The notes below the pieces were generated by a model that worked only from the letters and a program-made list of their open reading frames with translations, was not told the DNA's origin and did no database searches. A DNA stretch of 64,000 nucleotides from Vigna angularis (lineage: Eukaryota; Streptophyta; Magnoliopsida; Fabales; Fabaceae). The number at the start of each line of letters is the position of its first letter. The stretch's first letter is position 1. Both the position numbers and the translations under genes were made by a program. Location of the stretch: the NCBI RefSeq assembly GCF_016808095.1, contig NC_068980.1, positions 5,800,501 through 5,864,500 on the forward strand, written 5' to 3'. This document shows, piece after piece, positions 51,681 to 64,000 of this stretch.

Positions 51681-52138
51681 TGTTACTATGGGCTCATAGC
51701 CGACCAAACGGTAAAGGTGCAGAAGAGTCGGCTGACCGATGATACCTCTCAGGTCAATGAACCGATCGGTAATAACAGCCGTTAAGGTAATCAATGGTAA
51801 TAATTGTCGGGGAGTTAATGAAAATAATTGTCATTTATTAACAATTAATAATGTCATTCATTGGTGATTAATGAGTCAGACCTAACGGTAAGCTCATTAT
51901 AATTTATAAATATTTGTCTTACAAAGAGGACAGGCAACTGGAACTGAACTTAGAAACTCTCATAACTAATCTTGATTACAAGATTATTACGCAAGGTCAC
52001 TGACTTGAGCGTCAGAGTGTCTTTTGCAGGCACCCTCCCTCGCGGCTTGGACAAGGAGAAGAGAGAAGACAGCGCAACCGAATGATGGAGCGGACAACTT
52101 TGAATGTTTTGGATGAGGGTTCTAAATCCTGCCAAAAC
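51681..52138 (+). repeat. 5' LTR of the gene-carrying retrotransposon
   Basis: 458 bp, TG...CA. It aligns end to end with 56052-56492 apart from a 7-bp internal gap and the missing last 10 bp of the 3' copy. Confidence 0.9.
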
Positions 52139-52141
52139 ATT

Positions 52142-52158
52142 TTGGCGCCCACCGTGGG
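52142..52158 (+). other. Primer-binding site (TGGCGCCCACCGTGGGA)
   Basis: Lies three bases after the 5' LTR end. The TGGCGCCCACCGTGGG wording is familiar from plant Ty3/gypsy elements of the Tat/Ogre type, where it pairs with a tRNA 3' end (reported as tRNA-Arg for Ogre). Confidence 0.75.
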
Positions 52159-52659
52159 ACCGAGCGACATCCCATTGAAATCACAAGAAGCCAAGACGAA
52201 CGCTCGGTCTCGACATCGCTACTTCGGATTAACACCATCAACATCAACAAACTTCTGCGGCTTTACAGATAACTATTCATTTTATTATTTATTTTATAAT
52301 CCTTCTAAACTATTTGGAATATTATTATCATCTCAACATATAAATGCATTTGTGACTAATGCATAGTCGATTAAAGGCCAACTATTTATATTATTATTGA
52401 GATTTTTTACAGTGATACATTCAACCATCAGGTTAAAAATTAACTACTTGCACCCCTGATGAAACAGTATAATGTGACGCAAGAGTTTTCTTTCATTCAT
52501 AATCCAAATGGCATAAAAAAGTGGGAAGCTTTTACTTTATTTTACAATGAACGTGTATTTTTATCTCAATTCTCATAGTACAGTACTGCCACAAAGCGTC
52601 ATCAAATTTAGGGAAATCGAAAAAAAAAAACAAAATTATGGTAGAACTTGCTCCAACCC

Positions 52660-53161
52660 TCGATCTGCGCCTCCATGTCTAGAGAAGGGAAGCTCCACCG
52701 TGCTGGTTACCCTCGCGCAAATCCCTACCAACTCGCTTCTCACTGACGATGGCCTCGCCACCGTCATTCACCCCCGTGTTTAAGTTTGGTCCGCTGTTTC
52801 CCGCGGAGGCAACCACCAAAATGCTGCGCTCCACGGCGTGGAATGCCCCAATGGCGTTTGGATCGTGTTTCAACTCGGATCGTAACCTAGGGATGGAACC
52901 AATCGACACCGAAATCACATCGACCCCATCAGCAATGGCATCGTCAAATGCCGCAAGAATCGCCGAGCCAGGGCATTCATACTTGAAGCACACTTGGTAA
53001 ATCGCCAGCCGTGATTCTGGGGACCCACCTTGGGCAGTCCCCGCCGCCACTCCGTAGTATGAGACACCGGGCACGGTGACTCTCGCCGCTGTGGCTGTTA
53101 TGTGGGTTCCGTGGCCGTCTACATCCCTTGGTGTCTCAAACTCTGTCTCCATTAGGTTCAC
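52660..53161 (-). pseudogene. Subtilisin-like serine protease (subtilase) fragment inside the retrotransposon
   Basis: The minus-strand frame reads [20 protein letters not shown], containing the catalytic His block (DGHGTH). It goes on through GVSYYGVAAGTAQGGSPESR and ILAAFDDAIADGVDVISVS to VVASAGNSGP, which holds the oxyanion-hole Asn. These are consecutive blocks of plant subtilases (S8 family), so about 120 residues of one or two exons are kept. The Asp block, PA domain and catalytic Ser block (GTSM) are absent. After GNSGP the similarity fades, suggesting a frameshift or an end of capture. A 5' side resembling an intron acceptor (CCCTGCAG near 53163) suggests genomic, not spliced, origin at that edge. 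It is not a functional protease. Confidence 0.85.
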
Positions 53162-53990
53162 GCTGCAGGGAGAAAAGGTGGAGGTGGAGCCCGTGGGTGA
53201 TGTACGAGAAGAATAAATACAAGATGAGTTCAGAAAAAATTGTTCTGATTTTTATCTTTTGTTTGAGTATGATGAGTTCAAGACATTGTAAAGATAGGAA
53301 GCATTTTGTTCTGGAGCATGGAGCTCACCATGGAGCTCACCATGGAGCTTGGAGTTGGTATAAGCTGAAGCCACTCTTGGAATCTGTAGGTCACAAAAGT
53401 ACAACCAAAGAAGGTCATTCTCAACCTAACACATGCCACCAGGGAATATCCACAAAAAGTTGAACGTAATGTTCTCGTATCAGCTTTTCTTCTTGACACA
53501 GAACACCGCCCTTCTTATGTATTAGAAAAGTGCTTTGGAAACTAATTAAAATGAAATATATGTACATGAACCCAAACGATCCACCACGGCTCCAATTGAA
53601 ACTCACGGGTCCGCTTTGCCGATCCGCCGTCAATGCTTCGGAATCTGACCTCGCCAAGATCTCCTGCTCGTCGTAAGTAGCCGGTAGCAAGAGCTTTTGG
53701 CTTAATGTGGGGGACAATCAACGGTAGCGACTGTCGTGGAGCGGCAACCAGGGGGAACGCGCAGGAGGTCATACTCCATTGATAAGCGTTTTTGGCGAGA
53801 AACATACAACAACCGGTTTTGGTTCTAAATCTTCAAACCCCAATAATGGATTATCACTTTTTCCCTCCTTTTTAAGCTTTTCTCATAACGTAGAGGATGG
53901 GGTCAGATTGCATTTCCTTTCCCTTGGTGGCGGACGACGATTCACTGAACGGAAGGAGGGTGATTAATTGTTCTTTTAGTTATATTAATT
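53162..53990. other. Retrotransposon interior, unidentified exon-like GC-rich piece
   Basis: Between the two recognisable gene fragments. The stretch 53575-53800 is GC-richer and open on the minus strand (for example LPLIVPHIKPKALATGYLRR), like a captured exon, but I cannot name the source gene. A short CATGGAGCTCAC unit is repeated near 53318-53348. Confidence 0.5.
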
Positions 53991-54335
53991 TTCTGGTAAT
54001 TGATTAATTCTTGGAGTGGCTTGAATAATGCGACGCAAGTAACCCTTGCGGACGCGACGACTCCGGCGATGTCCGCGTCATCCGTTGCACCGTCCGGTCC
54101 AACTTCTGCACAGTCCTTCGCCACCACAACATCAGACGTCGGTTCGGTGCTCTCCCCCAGCGACCATCACTCCGCCGCGCCCAGTCACTACGAAAATCAT
54201 AGCAGCCGCCGGTGGTGGTTCGGTTTCTCAAACTGCGACAGCAGCGTAGGAATCTTCATCACGATAGCCAAGTCGTTGCTCGTGAACTCCCTGGAATCCC
54301 CCGTGGAGGTCTATATCTCCTAGAGAGAGACACGA
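53991..54335 (+). other. GC-rich Ser/Thr/Pro-coding piece of unknown origin in the retrotransposon
   Basis: The open frame 54000-54323 encodes a low-complexity Ser/Thr/Ala/Pro-rich stretch (for example TPAMSASSVAPSGPTSAQSF) and then WWFGFSNCDSSVGIFITIAK. It is open on several frames because of composition, so coding strand and identity are uncertain. Exon capture is inferred from context. Confidence 0.4.
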
Positions 54336-54342
54336 GCGGGCG

Positions 54343-54500
54343 GTGGAGTTTAGCTCGCCAAGCGCGTCAAGGCGTGTGTACTGGGATGCATACCGGTACG
54401 AGCTTATTAGAAGAATTGTCGAACGGGTTTCTAGGGTGATTAATCTTGCTCCTTTACATGTTGCGGATTACCCATTTGGCTTACTGACACAGATGCTGGC
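54343..54500 (+). pseudogene. TIR-NBS-LRR resistance-gene fragment (TIR to NB-ARC linker)
   Basis: The plus-strand frame reads YRYELIRRIVERVSRVINLA followed by PLHVADYPFGL. This matches the strongly conserved linker between the TIR and NB-ARC domains of legume TNL proteins (the typical form is YE..FI..IV..VS..INR.PLHVADYPVGLESR). Only about 45 codons are kept, and similarity stops after PFGL. The fragment has no P-loop and cannot be functional. It is in the opposite orientation to the subtilase fragment. Confidence 0.75.
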
Positions 54501-54559
54501 ATCAAAGAAGATGCCTACGAGGCGTTCATCGAAAGTACAGAGGTCGCAAAGTAATCGCG

Positions 54560-55150
54560 ATTAATGTCTTTAGCTTTTTGCAGGCCACAAAATGTTATAA
54601 AACTGAACATGGTTTTGCTTGTTCCGCCTTCTGGCCTAAACTCTTATTTAGCTAGCGTCTCCCCGAACGGTGATAATTCATATGGTCGTCATCCACATCT
54701 TCTATTGTTCTTTTATGCAGGTCAGAGGATTCATCATCGGGAAACACGAGAGATACAATTGCAAAAGTTCTCCTATTAAACCCCGTAAATTCAAATTTAA
54801 GTTCTGGCTGGGATACGGTGGCGACCAAATGGACATTAAAGCCAATCACTACCTAACAGCGGCAATCAAATGGATATTTTTATTTAAATACAAATTATAT
54901 ATTTTTATTATATATTTTGCAGGTCACAAGACTCTAAAGCAGTCACATCAAGACCGAACAATCTCACTTGTTCTGTCGTCTGGCCTCAACTCAAAATAGC
55001 TTAATTTTATTAGCTATATTTTCCTCACCGTTCAAAATTCGAGTGTTATTTTTCTTCGGTGCAGATAATAGGACTCTGTATATAAACTACTTGGGCAACT
55101 TTGAGCAACCGATCGATAGGGAACATTTTTCAACTCGGTGAGACAGACTC
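54560..55150 (+). other. Retrotransposon interior with repeated GCAGGTCA modules
   Basis: Three modules beginning TGCAGG(T/C)CA occur near 54579, 54716 and 54919. Two of them go on to a similar 'CTTGTTC.G.C.TCTGGCCT.AACTC' stretch (near 54616 and 54969). They are non-coding. Such modular 3' regions are known from Tat/Ogre-type elements. Confidence 0.5.
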
Positions 55151-55160
55151 TTCATGAGCT

Positions 55161-55905
55161 CTCACCTTGGTCTTAGAGCACGCTCCTAGTGAACTCCTAA
55201 GACCTAAACCGAGCGGTGATGCAGTCTTCTTTCGTGAACTCTCACCTTAGTCTTAGGGCACGCTCCTAGTGAACTCCTAAGACCTAAACCGAGCGGTGAG
55301 ACAGTCTTCTTTCATGAACTCTCACCTTGGTCTTAGGGTACGCTGCTAATGAACTCCTAAGACCTAAATCAAGCGGTGAGGCAGTCTTCTTTCGTGAACT
55401 CTCACCTTGGTCTTAGGGCACGCTCCTAGTGAATCCTAAGACCTAAATCGAGCGGTGAGACAGTCTTCTTTCGTGAACTCTCACCTTGGTCTTAGGGCAC
55501 GCTCTTAGTGAACTCTAAGACCTAAATCGAGCGGTGAGGCAGTCTTCATTCTTGAACTCTCACCTTGGTCTTAGGGCACGCTCCTAGTGAACTCATAAGA
55601 CCTAAATCGAGCGGTGAGGCAGTCTTCTTTCGTGAACTCTCACCTTGGTCTTAGGACACTCTCCCAGTGAACTCCTAAGACCTAAATCGAGCGGTGAGAC
55701 AGTCTTCATTCGTGAACTCTCACCTTAGTCTTAGGGCACGCTCCTAGTGAACTCATAAGACCTAAATCGAGCGGTGAGGCAGTCTTCTTTCGTGAACTCT
55801 CACCTTGGTCTTAGGGCACGCTCCCAGTGAACTCCTAACACCTAAATCAAGCAGTGAAGCAGGCTCTTTCATGAAACTCTCACCTTGGTCTGAGGGGCAC
55901 TTCAA
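55161..55905. repeat. 80-bp tandem repeat, nine full units plus one degenerate, hairpin-forming
   Basis: Units start at CTCACCTT(G/A)GTCTTAG near 55161, 55241, 55321, 55401, 55480, 55559, 55639, 55719, 55799 and 55879 (degenerate). Within each unit CTCACC and GGTCTTAGG pair with CCTAAGACC and GGTGAG about 25-45 bases later, giving a long stem with a small internal loop. The array lies just upstream of the polypurine tract. Confidence 0.95.
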
Positions 55906-56034
55906 AGGAACTCTTAGTGCAAAACCCATTCGGATGATAAAGAACGCATGCTAGTTTATGAATTGAAACTCAGGTAAAATCCTCTACCGATCGATATAAC
56001 TTTATAAACCCAACGCAATATAACAAAATTTGCT

Positions 56035-56050
56035 AGGGCTTGGGGGGCTT
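56035..56050 (+). other. Polypurine tract of the retrotransposon
   Basis: AGGGCTTGGGGGGCTT lies immediately 5' of the TG that starts the 3' LTR at 56052. This is the expected site for plus-strand priming. Confidence 0.75.
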
Positions 56051-56051
56051 A

Positions 56052-56492
56052 TGTTACTATGGGCTCATAGCCGACCGAACGGTAAAGGTGCAGAAGAGTC
56101 GGCTGACCGATGATACCTCTCAGGTCAATCGGTAAAAGCAACCGTTAAGGTAATAAATGGTAATAACTGCCGGGGAGTTAATGAAAATAATTGTCATTTA
56201 TTGACAATTAATAATGTCATTCATTGGTGATTAATGAGTGAGACCTAACGGTAAACTCATTATAATTTATAAATATTTATCTTACAAAAAGGAAAGGTAA
56301 CTGGAACTGAACTTAGAAACTCTCATAACTAATATTGATCACAAGATTATTACGCAAGGTCACTGACTTGAGCGTCGGAGTGTCTTTTGCAGGTACCCTC
56401 CCTCGCGGCTTGGACAAGAAGAAGAGAGAAGACAGCGCAATCGAATGATGGAACAGACAATTTCGAATGTTTTGGATGAGGATTCTAAATCC
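56052..56492 (+). repeat. 3' LTR, missing its last ~10 bp
   Basis: Aligns with the 5' LTR up to CTAAATCC. The terminal TGCCAAAACA is replaced by unrelated sequence (GAAACTCGAATC), so the right target duplication is not recognisable. Confidence 0.9.
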
Positions 56493-57320
56493 GAAACTCG
56501 AATCAAACTCCGTGACCATTCGGTGTTAATAGTAAGTTCATTTAAGTATCTAGTTAACTAACTAAATTATGATTGAGTAAAATATTAATAATAATGAATA
56601 TTCTAGTATAATATTTCACTAAATTATTAACTATTGTTATATATGTTTGTTTAATGACTTTCAGGTGAATTTCGTTTAATACATTATCACCTTGTCAAAA
56701 TCTTGCTAACATATGGGAAATTGGCACCATATTACATTTTTGTGTGGTGTAATTAATGGGGGTTAAAAAGTGAGTTCGATTCGTTTATATAGATAATCTT
56801 GATTTGTGAGAAAATACAAAAGAATCAAAATTAATTTACAATAATAAATATAATTTTATTATTTCATAAAATATCACTTCATATTTCTTTAAAATTTTAT
56901 TTCGTTAACGAAACCATTCAAAAATAATATAAACTTGTAACAGAGAAAAGAACTAAAATCACACCATTATTATTATTATATACTTGAGATCTAAGTAGCA
57001 CAATTATGAAATTCTCATGTTTATGTCATTTGAAAATTCAATTGACCCCATTAAAAAGTGGGATAAGTTAATCATTAAGAAAAAAACATGGTTAAGCAGA
57101 AACAAAAAGATAATTATTTATGCAAAGTGGGTTAATTAAACGGGAGGTCACATCAGCCAGTTGACGATAATGATATGTAAATAACCATTTTCCGAGGCAA
57201 ACAACATTCGACTTGTCAATTCCACACGACTCCTATCATACACTATACAATGCATCCTAATGTCAAACCTTTTTCTTTTCTTTTATTTTTTCAAGAAAAT
57301 GAACGAATCAACGGCTCAGA
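56493..57320. other. Intergenic region, no gene seen
   Basis: AT-rich sequence between the retrotransposon and the A20/AN1 gene. No coding similarity was seen. Confidence 0.6.
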
Positions 57321-57637
57321 ACGCGTACGTTCAAAATCTGGTGGCCTCGTGTCTTATCCGCGGCGCCGTATGTTTCACCCTCAAATTGCTCTCTTGCTTA
57401 ATCTAAGAAGGGACAAATTAGTAAAAGGCACTCTTAACCCTTCCAAGAGATTTTAAATTCTAATTATTTTTGTAAAATATTTTATGGTTTTAATTTAAGG
57501 TTTTAAATTAAGAAAAGGGTGTGATAAAAAAGAGAGTAAATGGCATAATTATGAGAATTAATAACAATAAGGGAAAGTAGTAGCGTGGCGTAGACGGCTT
57601 CGAGAAGATACCGAATCATGACCCCATACGGCTAACC

Positions 57638-57687
<50 letters not shown>

Positions 57688-57740
57688 GGAGGCTCCTTAA
57701 AAAGACCGTTTCGCTAACGCGTTACGATAGAGGCACGCGT
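57321..57740 (+). promoter_or_regulatory. SAP upstream region: three ACGCGT boxes and an (AG)21 tract
   Basis: ACGCGT occurs at 57321-57326, 57717-57722 and 57735-57740, matching the CGCG box bound by CAMTA calmodulin-binding factors. An uninterrupted (AG)21 run at 57639-57680 is a GAGA-type element that BPC proteins could bind. This fits a stress-responsive gene, but activity is inferred only. Confidence 0.5.
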
Positions 57741-58062
57741 TTCTTTGCGCTCTGTTTGGTACAAACGGAAACTAGTTTTAAGGAATTCAATACAAGGCCC
57801 AAACCGAGAAAAAGCAGAAAGATAAAAAAATAAAAAATAGAGAGAAGAAGAAGAAGGAGAGAAGCGTATCTGGAATTTTCTTCAGATCGTTGGTGTGTCG
57901 TGTGCGCGTGGAGGTTCTTTTCTTTGGGACTTTCCTTCAAATTCTAGATTCCTTCCTTTGTTTCTCTTATAACCACCAACCTCTCCTTTTCCTCCTTTTA
58001 TTTCTCCCTCCATTTTCCCGTTTTCCGCAGATTCGTTAACCTAATAATCTTTCTCCTCAACG

Positions 58063-58163
58063 GTAATAATCTATCGCTTTCTTTTTTCCCTTTCTGCGTT
58101 TCTTTTCAGGGTTTCGATATCAAATCTCACGTTTCTGACGTATCGGTTCTCATCGTGTTTCAG
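58063..58163 (+). other. Probable 5'-UTR intron of the SAP gene
   Basis: A GTAATAATC donor at 58063 and a TTTCAG acceptor at 58161-58163 bound about 100 bases of T-rich sequence that ends 12 bases before the start codon. Not verified by transcript. Confidence 0.5.
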
Positions 58164-58175
58164 GTTGCTAGAAAA

Positions 58176-58646
58176 ATGGCGGAAGAACACCGATGCCAGG
58201 CACCACGCTTGTGCGTCAACAATTGCGGTTTCTTTGGCAGCCCTGCCACGCAGAATCTGTGCTCGAAGTGTTACCGCGATTTGCAGCTCAATGAGCAGCA
58301 ATCTTCCAACGCGAAGATGGTTCTGAATCAGTCTCTTGTTCTTCCGGCGCCTCCGGCGCCGGTTTCTGAACCGTCTTCTTCGAAGACGGCGGATCCGGCT
58401 TCTGCTGTGGTTGAGGAAGTGCCACACGCGACGGAAGAGGCTAAGGCGCCGCTGCAGAACCGCTGTATGACGTGCAGGCGGCGCGTGGGGTTGACGGGGT
58501 TCAAGTGCCGGTGCGGGATGATGCTTTGCGGGACGCACCGTTACCCTGAGCAGCACGCGTGCGAGTTCGACTTCAAGGGGATGGGGAGGGACCAGATCGC
58601 GAAGGCGAATCCGGTGGTGAAGGGCGAGAAGCTCGAGAAGATCTGA
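58176..58646 (+). CDS. A20/AN1 zinc-finger stress-associated protein (SAP4-like)
   Basis: A 156-aa protein, typical length for plant SAPs. The start is MAEEHRCQAP; an upstream in-frame GTG is not a plausible start. The A20 finger lies at residues 13-37 (CVNNCGFFGSPATQNLCSKC), with four Cys in C-x3-C-x11-C-x2-C spacing. The linker is Pro/Ser/Ala-rich. The AN1 finger lies at about residues 98-135 (CMTCRRRVGLTGFKCRCG, then CGTHRYPEQHAC) with all Cys and His ligands present. It ends with the conserved GRDQIAKANPVVKGEKLEKI tail. Such proteins act as ubiquitin-binding or E3-like regulators of abiotic stress responses in cytoplasm and nucleus. The MAEEHRC start and SPATQNLCSKCYRDL wording are closest to Arabidopsis SAP4/SAP6 as I recall them. 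The coding part has no intron. Confidence 0.95.
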   Translation: MAEEHRCQAPRLCVNNCGFFGSPATQNLCSKCYRDLQLNEQQSSNAKMVLNQSLVLPAPPAPVSEPSSSKTADPASAVVEEVPHATEEAKAPLQNRCMTCRRRVGLTGFKCRCGMMLCGTHRYPEQHACEFDFKGMGRDQIAKANPVVKGEKLEKI

Positions 58647-61847
<3,201 letters not shown>

Positions 61848-62926
61848 TGGGTTAAATATGTTTTTCGTCCCTTAAGTATCATTGATTTTTGATTTTAGTC
61901 CCTACTCAAAACTTTGATGACTTTTAGTCCTCATAGTATTGAAACATGTAATATTAGTTCTTAAAAATGGACGGCGTCAACTTTTTGTTGATCTGGCAAA
62001 CGACGAGGCCACGTCTTCTGTCAGCTTCCGTCTTAAGTATCTGTCACGTTGCTTGTTTAATTTGTGGAATGAGATTAAGTGATTGGCATGTGTGTGGATG
62101 ATTGAAATCAGATTACGAAAGTTGGATTCTTCTTCGTCATCTCAGTTCTGTTGCGTCAATCTCAGTGACCTTTTTTTCTTCCTCCGAAGAATTTATCGTT
62201 TTCTAGTGTCTGTAGAAACACCTTCCTCTTCTTCTGGTTCAAGCCGATTAACAAAACACAAATTTTTCTCACACTAGAATTTTGCTGATTAACAAAGTAC
62301 GAATTTTGGTGCATTTGGTTTTACTGACCTCACTCTGTCGCGACGCACGATGCAACAAAAAGAAGCACCACTTACTTCTTCACTAGCTTCGACCAATGAA
62401 CGTGCAAGGCGTTGCGACTACGACTAATGCAGGGCAGGCCGTTGCGGCTTCCACCAAAGGAGGTGCAGGGCGTTGCAGGCTTCCGGCAACGGAGTGCGAC
62501 AACTTCCAGCACGTGTGTGGGTGATTGAGCCCACCCAAACTCTAAATCCCCAATACTTATATTCACATGCAGAAGAGCAAAATAATACGTATCATCTTAC
62601 CTCCTCAACAAGACGAACTCCAACCTTCAACTGAGATGACGAAGAAGAACCCAAATTTCGTAATATGATTTCAATCACCCACACACGTGTCAATCACTTA
62701 ATCTCATTCCACAAATTAAACAAGCAAAGTGGCATATACTTAAGACGGAAGCTGGCAGAAGTCGTGGCCTCGCCGTTTGCCAGATCAACAAAAAGTTGAC
62801 GCCGTTCATTTTTAAGGACTAATATTACATGTTTCAATACTATGAGGACTAAAAGCCATCAAAGTTGAGTATAGACTAAAACAAAAAATCAGTGATACTT
62901 AAGGGACGAAAAAGATATTTAACCCA
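61848..62926. mobile_element. Long-TIR DNA element, about 1.08 kb, 300-bp inverted arms
   Basis: The left arm 61848 to about 62147 (GGGTTAAATATGTTTTTCGT) and the complement of the right arm (about 62626-62926) match nearly continuously. Matching blocks include AAGTATC, GTCAACTTTTTGTTGATCTGGC, AATTTGTGGAATGAGATTAAGTGATTG and TTCTTCTTCGTCATCTCAG. The spacer of about 480 bp contains short repeats of GGCGTTGC but no transposase. The ends resemble GGGTTAAATATG-type plant MITE termini. No clear target duplication was found. Confidence 0.85.
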
Positions 62927-63919
62927 ACCAATATTAATGTTTTAAACGTAACTCAAGAGGAAATATTGAAAGATATAAGAACATATTTGTTACAAAATGT
63001 TTCATTCAAAAAGATGACATTGATTACAAAAAGACATTCTTTTCTATTTTTAAGAATTTTTTTAGAATTATTTTGGTTTTGGTGACTTGTTATGATTTAG
63101 AGTTTTACGTTATAGATGTAAATAACACCTTTCTAAATGATGACTTAGGAAGAAATATATATAGATAAACCTAAATGTTTTGTTTCCAAGGTAAAAGAGA
63201 ACATGATGTGTAAATTAAAGAAGTCAAATATATGGATTAAAACAAGTTTATAGAGAATAATATATTAAGTTTAATGATATCATCACGTTAGATGGTTTTG
63301 TAGAAAATATTTTGATCAGTGTAACTAGATGAAGGTTAATAGGAACATGTTTGTAATTTTAGTCATATGTTGATATATTCTACTTGCTACTAATAATGTT
63401 GCCATGTTACATTATGTTAAGAAATTTCTTTCTAATAACTTTGAAATGAAAGATACAAGTGATACATTCTCTATGATATGAATAAAAATATTCCATGACA
63501 GATCAGAAGAATTGTTTTAATTGTCTTTGAAATCATATATTAATAAGGTATTAGAGATTCAAAAGGAATAAAAACTTTCCAATTCAAAAAGAAAATAAAT
63601 TTAATCAAATGCAATGTTCTAAGAATTATTTGAAACGAAAGGTCACAAAGTAAATTTCTTATGTATTAGTGGTTGAAAGTTTGATGTATTCTTTAAACTT
63701 GTACTTAGTCCGATATCCAACGTTTTATAATAGAGTAATTGTAAATTTTTAATGTTAAAAAATTGTAAATTTATCTTTTAACATTACTAATTAACTCATT
63801 TTAGCAAACAAAATTGTTGATTTTAGATAAAATTTAAACAATTTTAATTAAAAATCATATAATGTTAATAATTGTCTATATGAACATATTTGTGAAAAGT
63901 TAATAGTTTTAATATCTAT

Positions 63920-63980
<61 letters not shown>

Positions 63981-64000
63981 AGGAGGATTACTTTTTTATG
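62927..64000. other. Intergenic region, no gene seen
   Basis: AT-rich sequence ending in a (TA)n tract at 63925-63974. Some blocks around 63040-63560 resemble a heavily decayed copia reverse-transcriptase region in wording (for example near 63345-63420), but frames are too broken to call. Confidence 0.5.

Larger units (their letters stand above)
51681..56492 (+). mobile_element. Non-autonomous LTR retrotransposon carrying host gene fragments
   Basis: The 5' LTR is 51681-52138 (TGTTACTATGGG...CCAAAACA). A primer-binding site starts at 52142 (TGGCGCCCACCGTGGGA), of a type used by Ty3/gypsy elements of the Tat/Ogre kind. A purine-rich tract at 56035-56050 (AGGGCTTGGGGGG) sits just before the 3' LTR at 56052-56492. 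By eye the LTRs differ at roughly 25-30 of about 440 positions (about 94% identical), and the 3' copy lacks 7 bp internally and about 10 bp at its end. The 3.9-kb interior has no recognisable gag, protease, reverse transcriptase or integrase. It has a subtilase fragment (minus strand), a TIR-NBS-LRR fragment (plus strand), GC-rich exon-like pieces and a hairpin tandem array. No target duplication could be confirmed, because the 3' LTR end is lost. Confidence 0.85.

Noticed and set aside
53128..53463. 111-codon plus-strand frame with a repeated His-Gly-Ala motif
   Set aside because: The repeat comes from a short CATGGAGCTCAC duplication in the retrotransposon interior. No known protein is matched.
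55161..55905. CRISPR-like regular repeat spacing
   Set aside because: The whole 80-bp unit is repeated, with no variable spacers, and it lies inside a plant LTR retrotransposon. It is an ordinary tandem array.
58155..58175. Seven extra codons upstream of the SAP start
   Set aside because: They begin with GTG and span the likely 5'-UTR intron acceptor. The first ATG at 58176 starts the family-typical MAEEHRC.

Overview
The window is plant nuclear DNA, most likely from a dicot and quite possibly a papilionoid legume. The evidence is AT-rich intergenic DNA with long (TA)n tracts, split genes with plant-type introns, plant proteins (a DYW-class PPR protein and an A20/AN1 stress-associated protein), abundant LTR retrotransposons, and a TIR-NBS-LRR fragment. 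The legume assignment is inference from general resemblance, not from a search.

Four intact protein-coding genes can be supported, all in the right two thirds. (1) HIRA histone chaperone, minus strand, 10 coding exons, 29863 to 21575, predicted 1019 aa. (2) An intronless DYW-class pentatricopeptide repeat protein, plus strand, 32273-34900, 875 aa. (3) VPS4/SKD1 AAA ATPase of the ESCRT pathway, minus strand, 8 coding exons, 43166 to 36770, predicted 434 aa. (4) An A20/AN1 zinc-finger stress-associated protein, plus strand, 58176-58646, 156 aa. They are unrelated housekeeping or regulatory genes, not a pathway cluster. All splice junctions of HIRA and VPS4 were read by eye and keep the frame throughout. 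One VPS4 intron uses a GC donor.

The rest is largely mobile or repetitive DNA. Bases 1-405 are a decayed antisense fragment of nuclear 25S rRNA. From 5.2 to 18 kb there are large LTR-like units, including a clean 2.78-kb solo LTR (13824-16606, 5-bp target duplication) nested inside a relative. That solo LTR carries five tandem units that fold into hairpins with a compensatory base change. A 5'-half Ty1/copia element sits antisense in HIRA intron 8. VPS4 intron 2 holds a foldback element with arms of about 340 bp, a decayed hAT transposase relic, a TRIM-like element and a 31-base poly(C) run.

From 47 to 56.5 kb is a cluster of retroelements. The most striking is a 4.8-kb LTR retrotransposon (51681-56492) with LTRs, primer-binding site and polypurine tract. 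It carries no recognisable gag-pol, but holds fragments of host genes (a subtilisin-like protease and a TIR-NBS-LRR linker) plus nine or ten 80-bp hairpin-forming repeats. It looks like a non-autonomous element that has captured genes, and is the best candidate for something undescribed. A long-terminal-inverted-repeat element closes the window (61848-62926).
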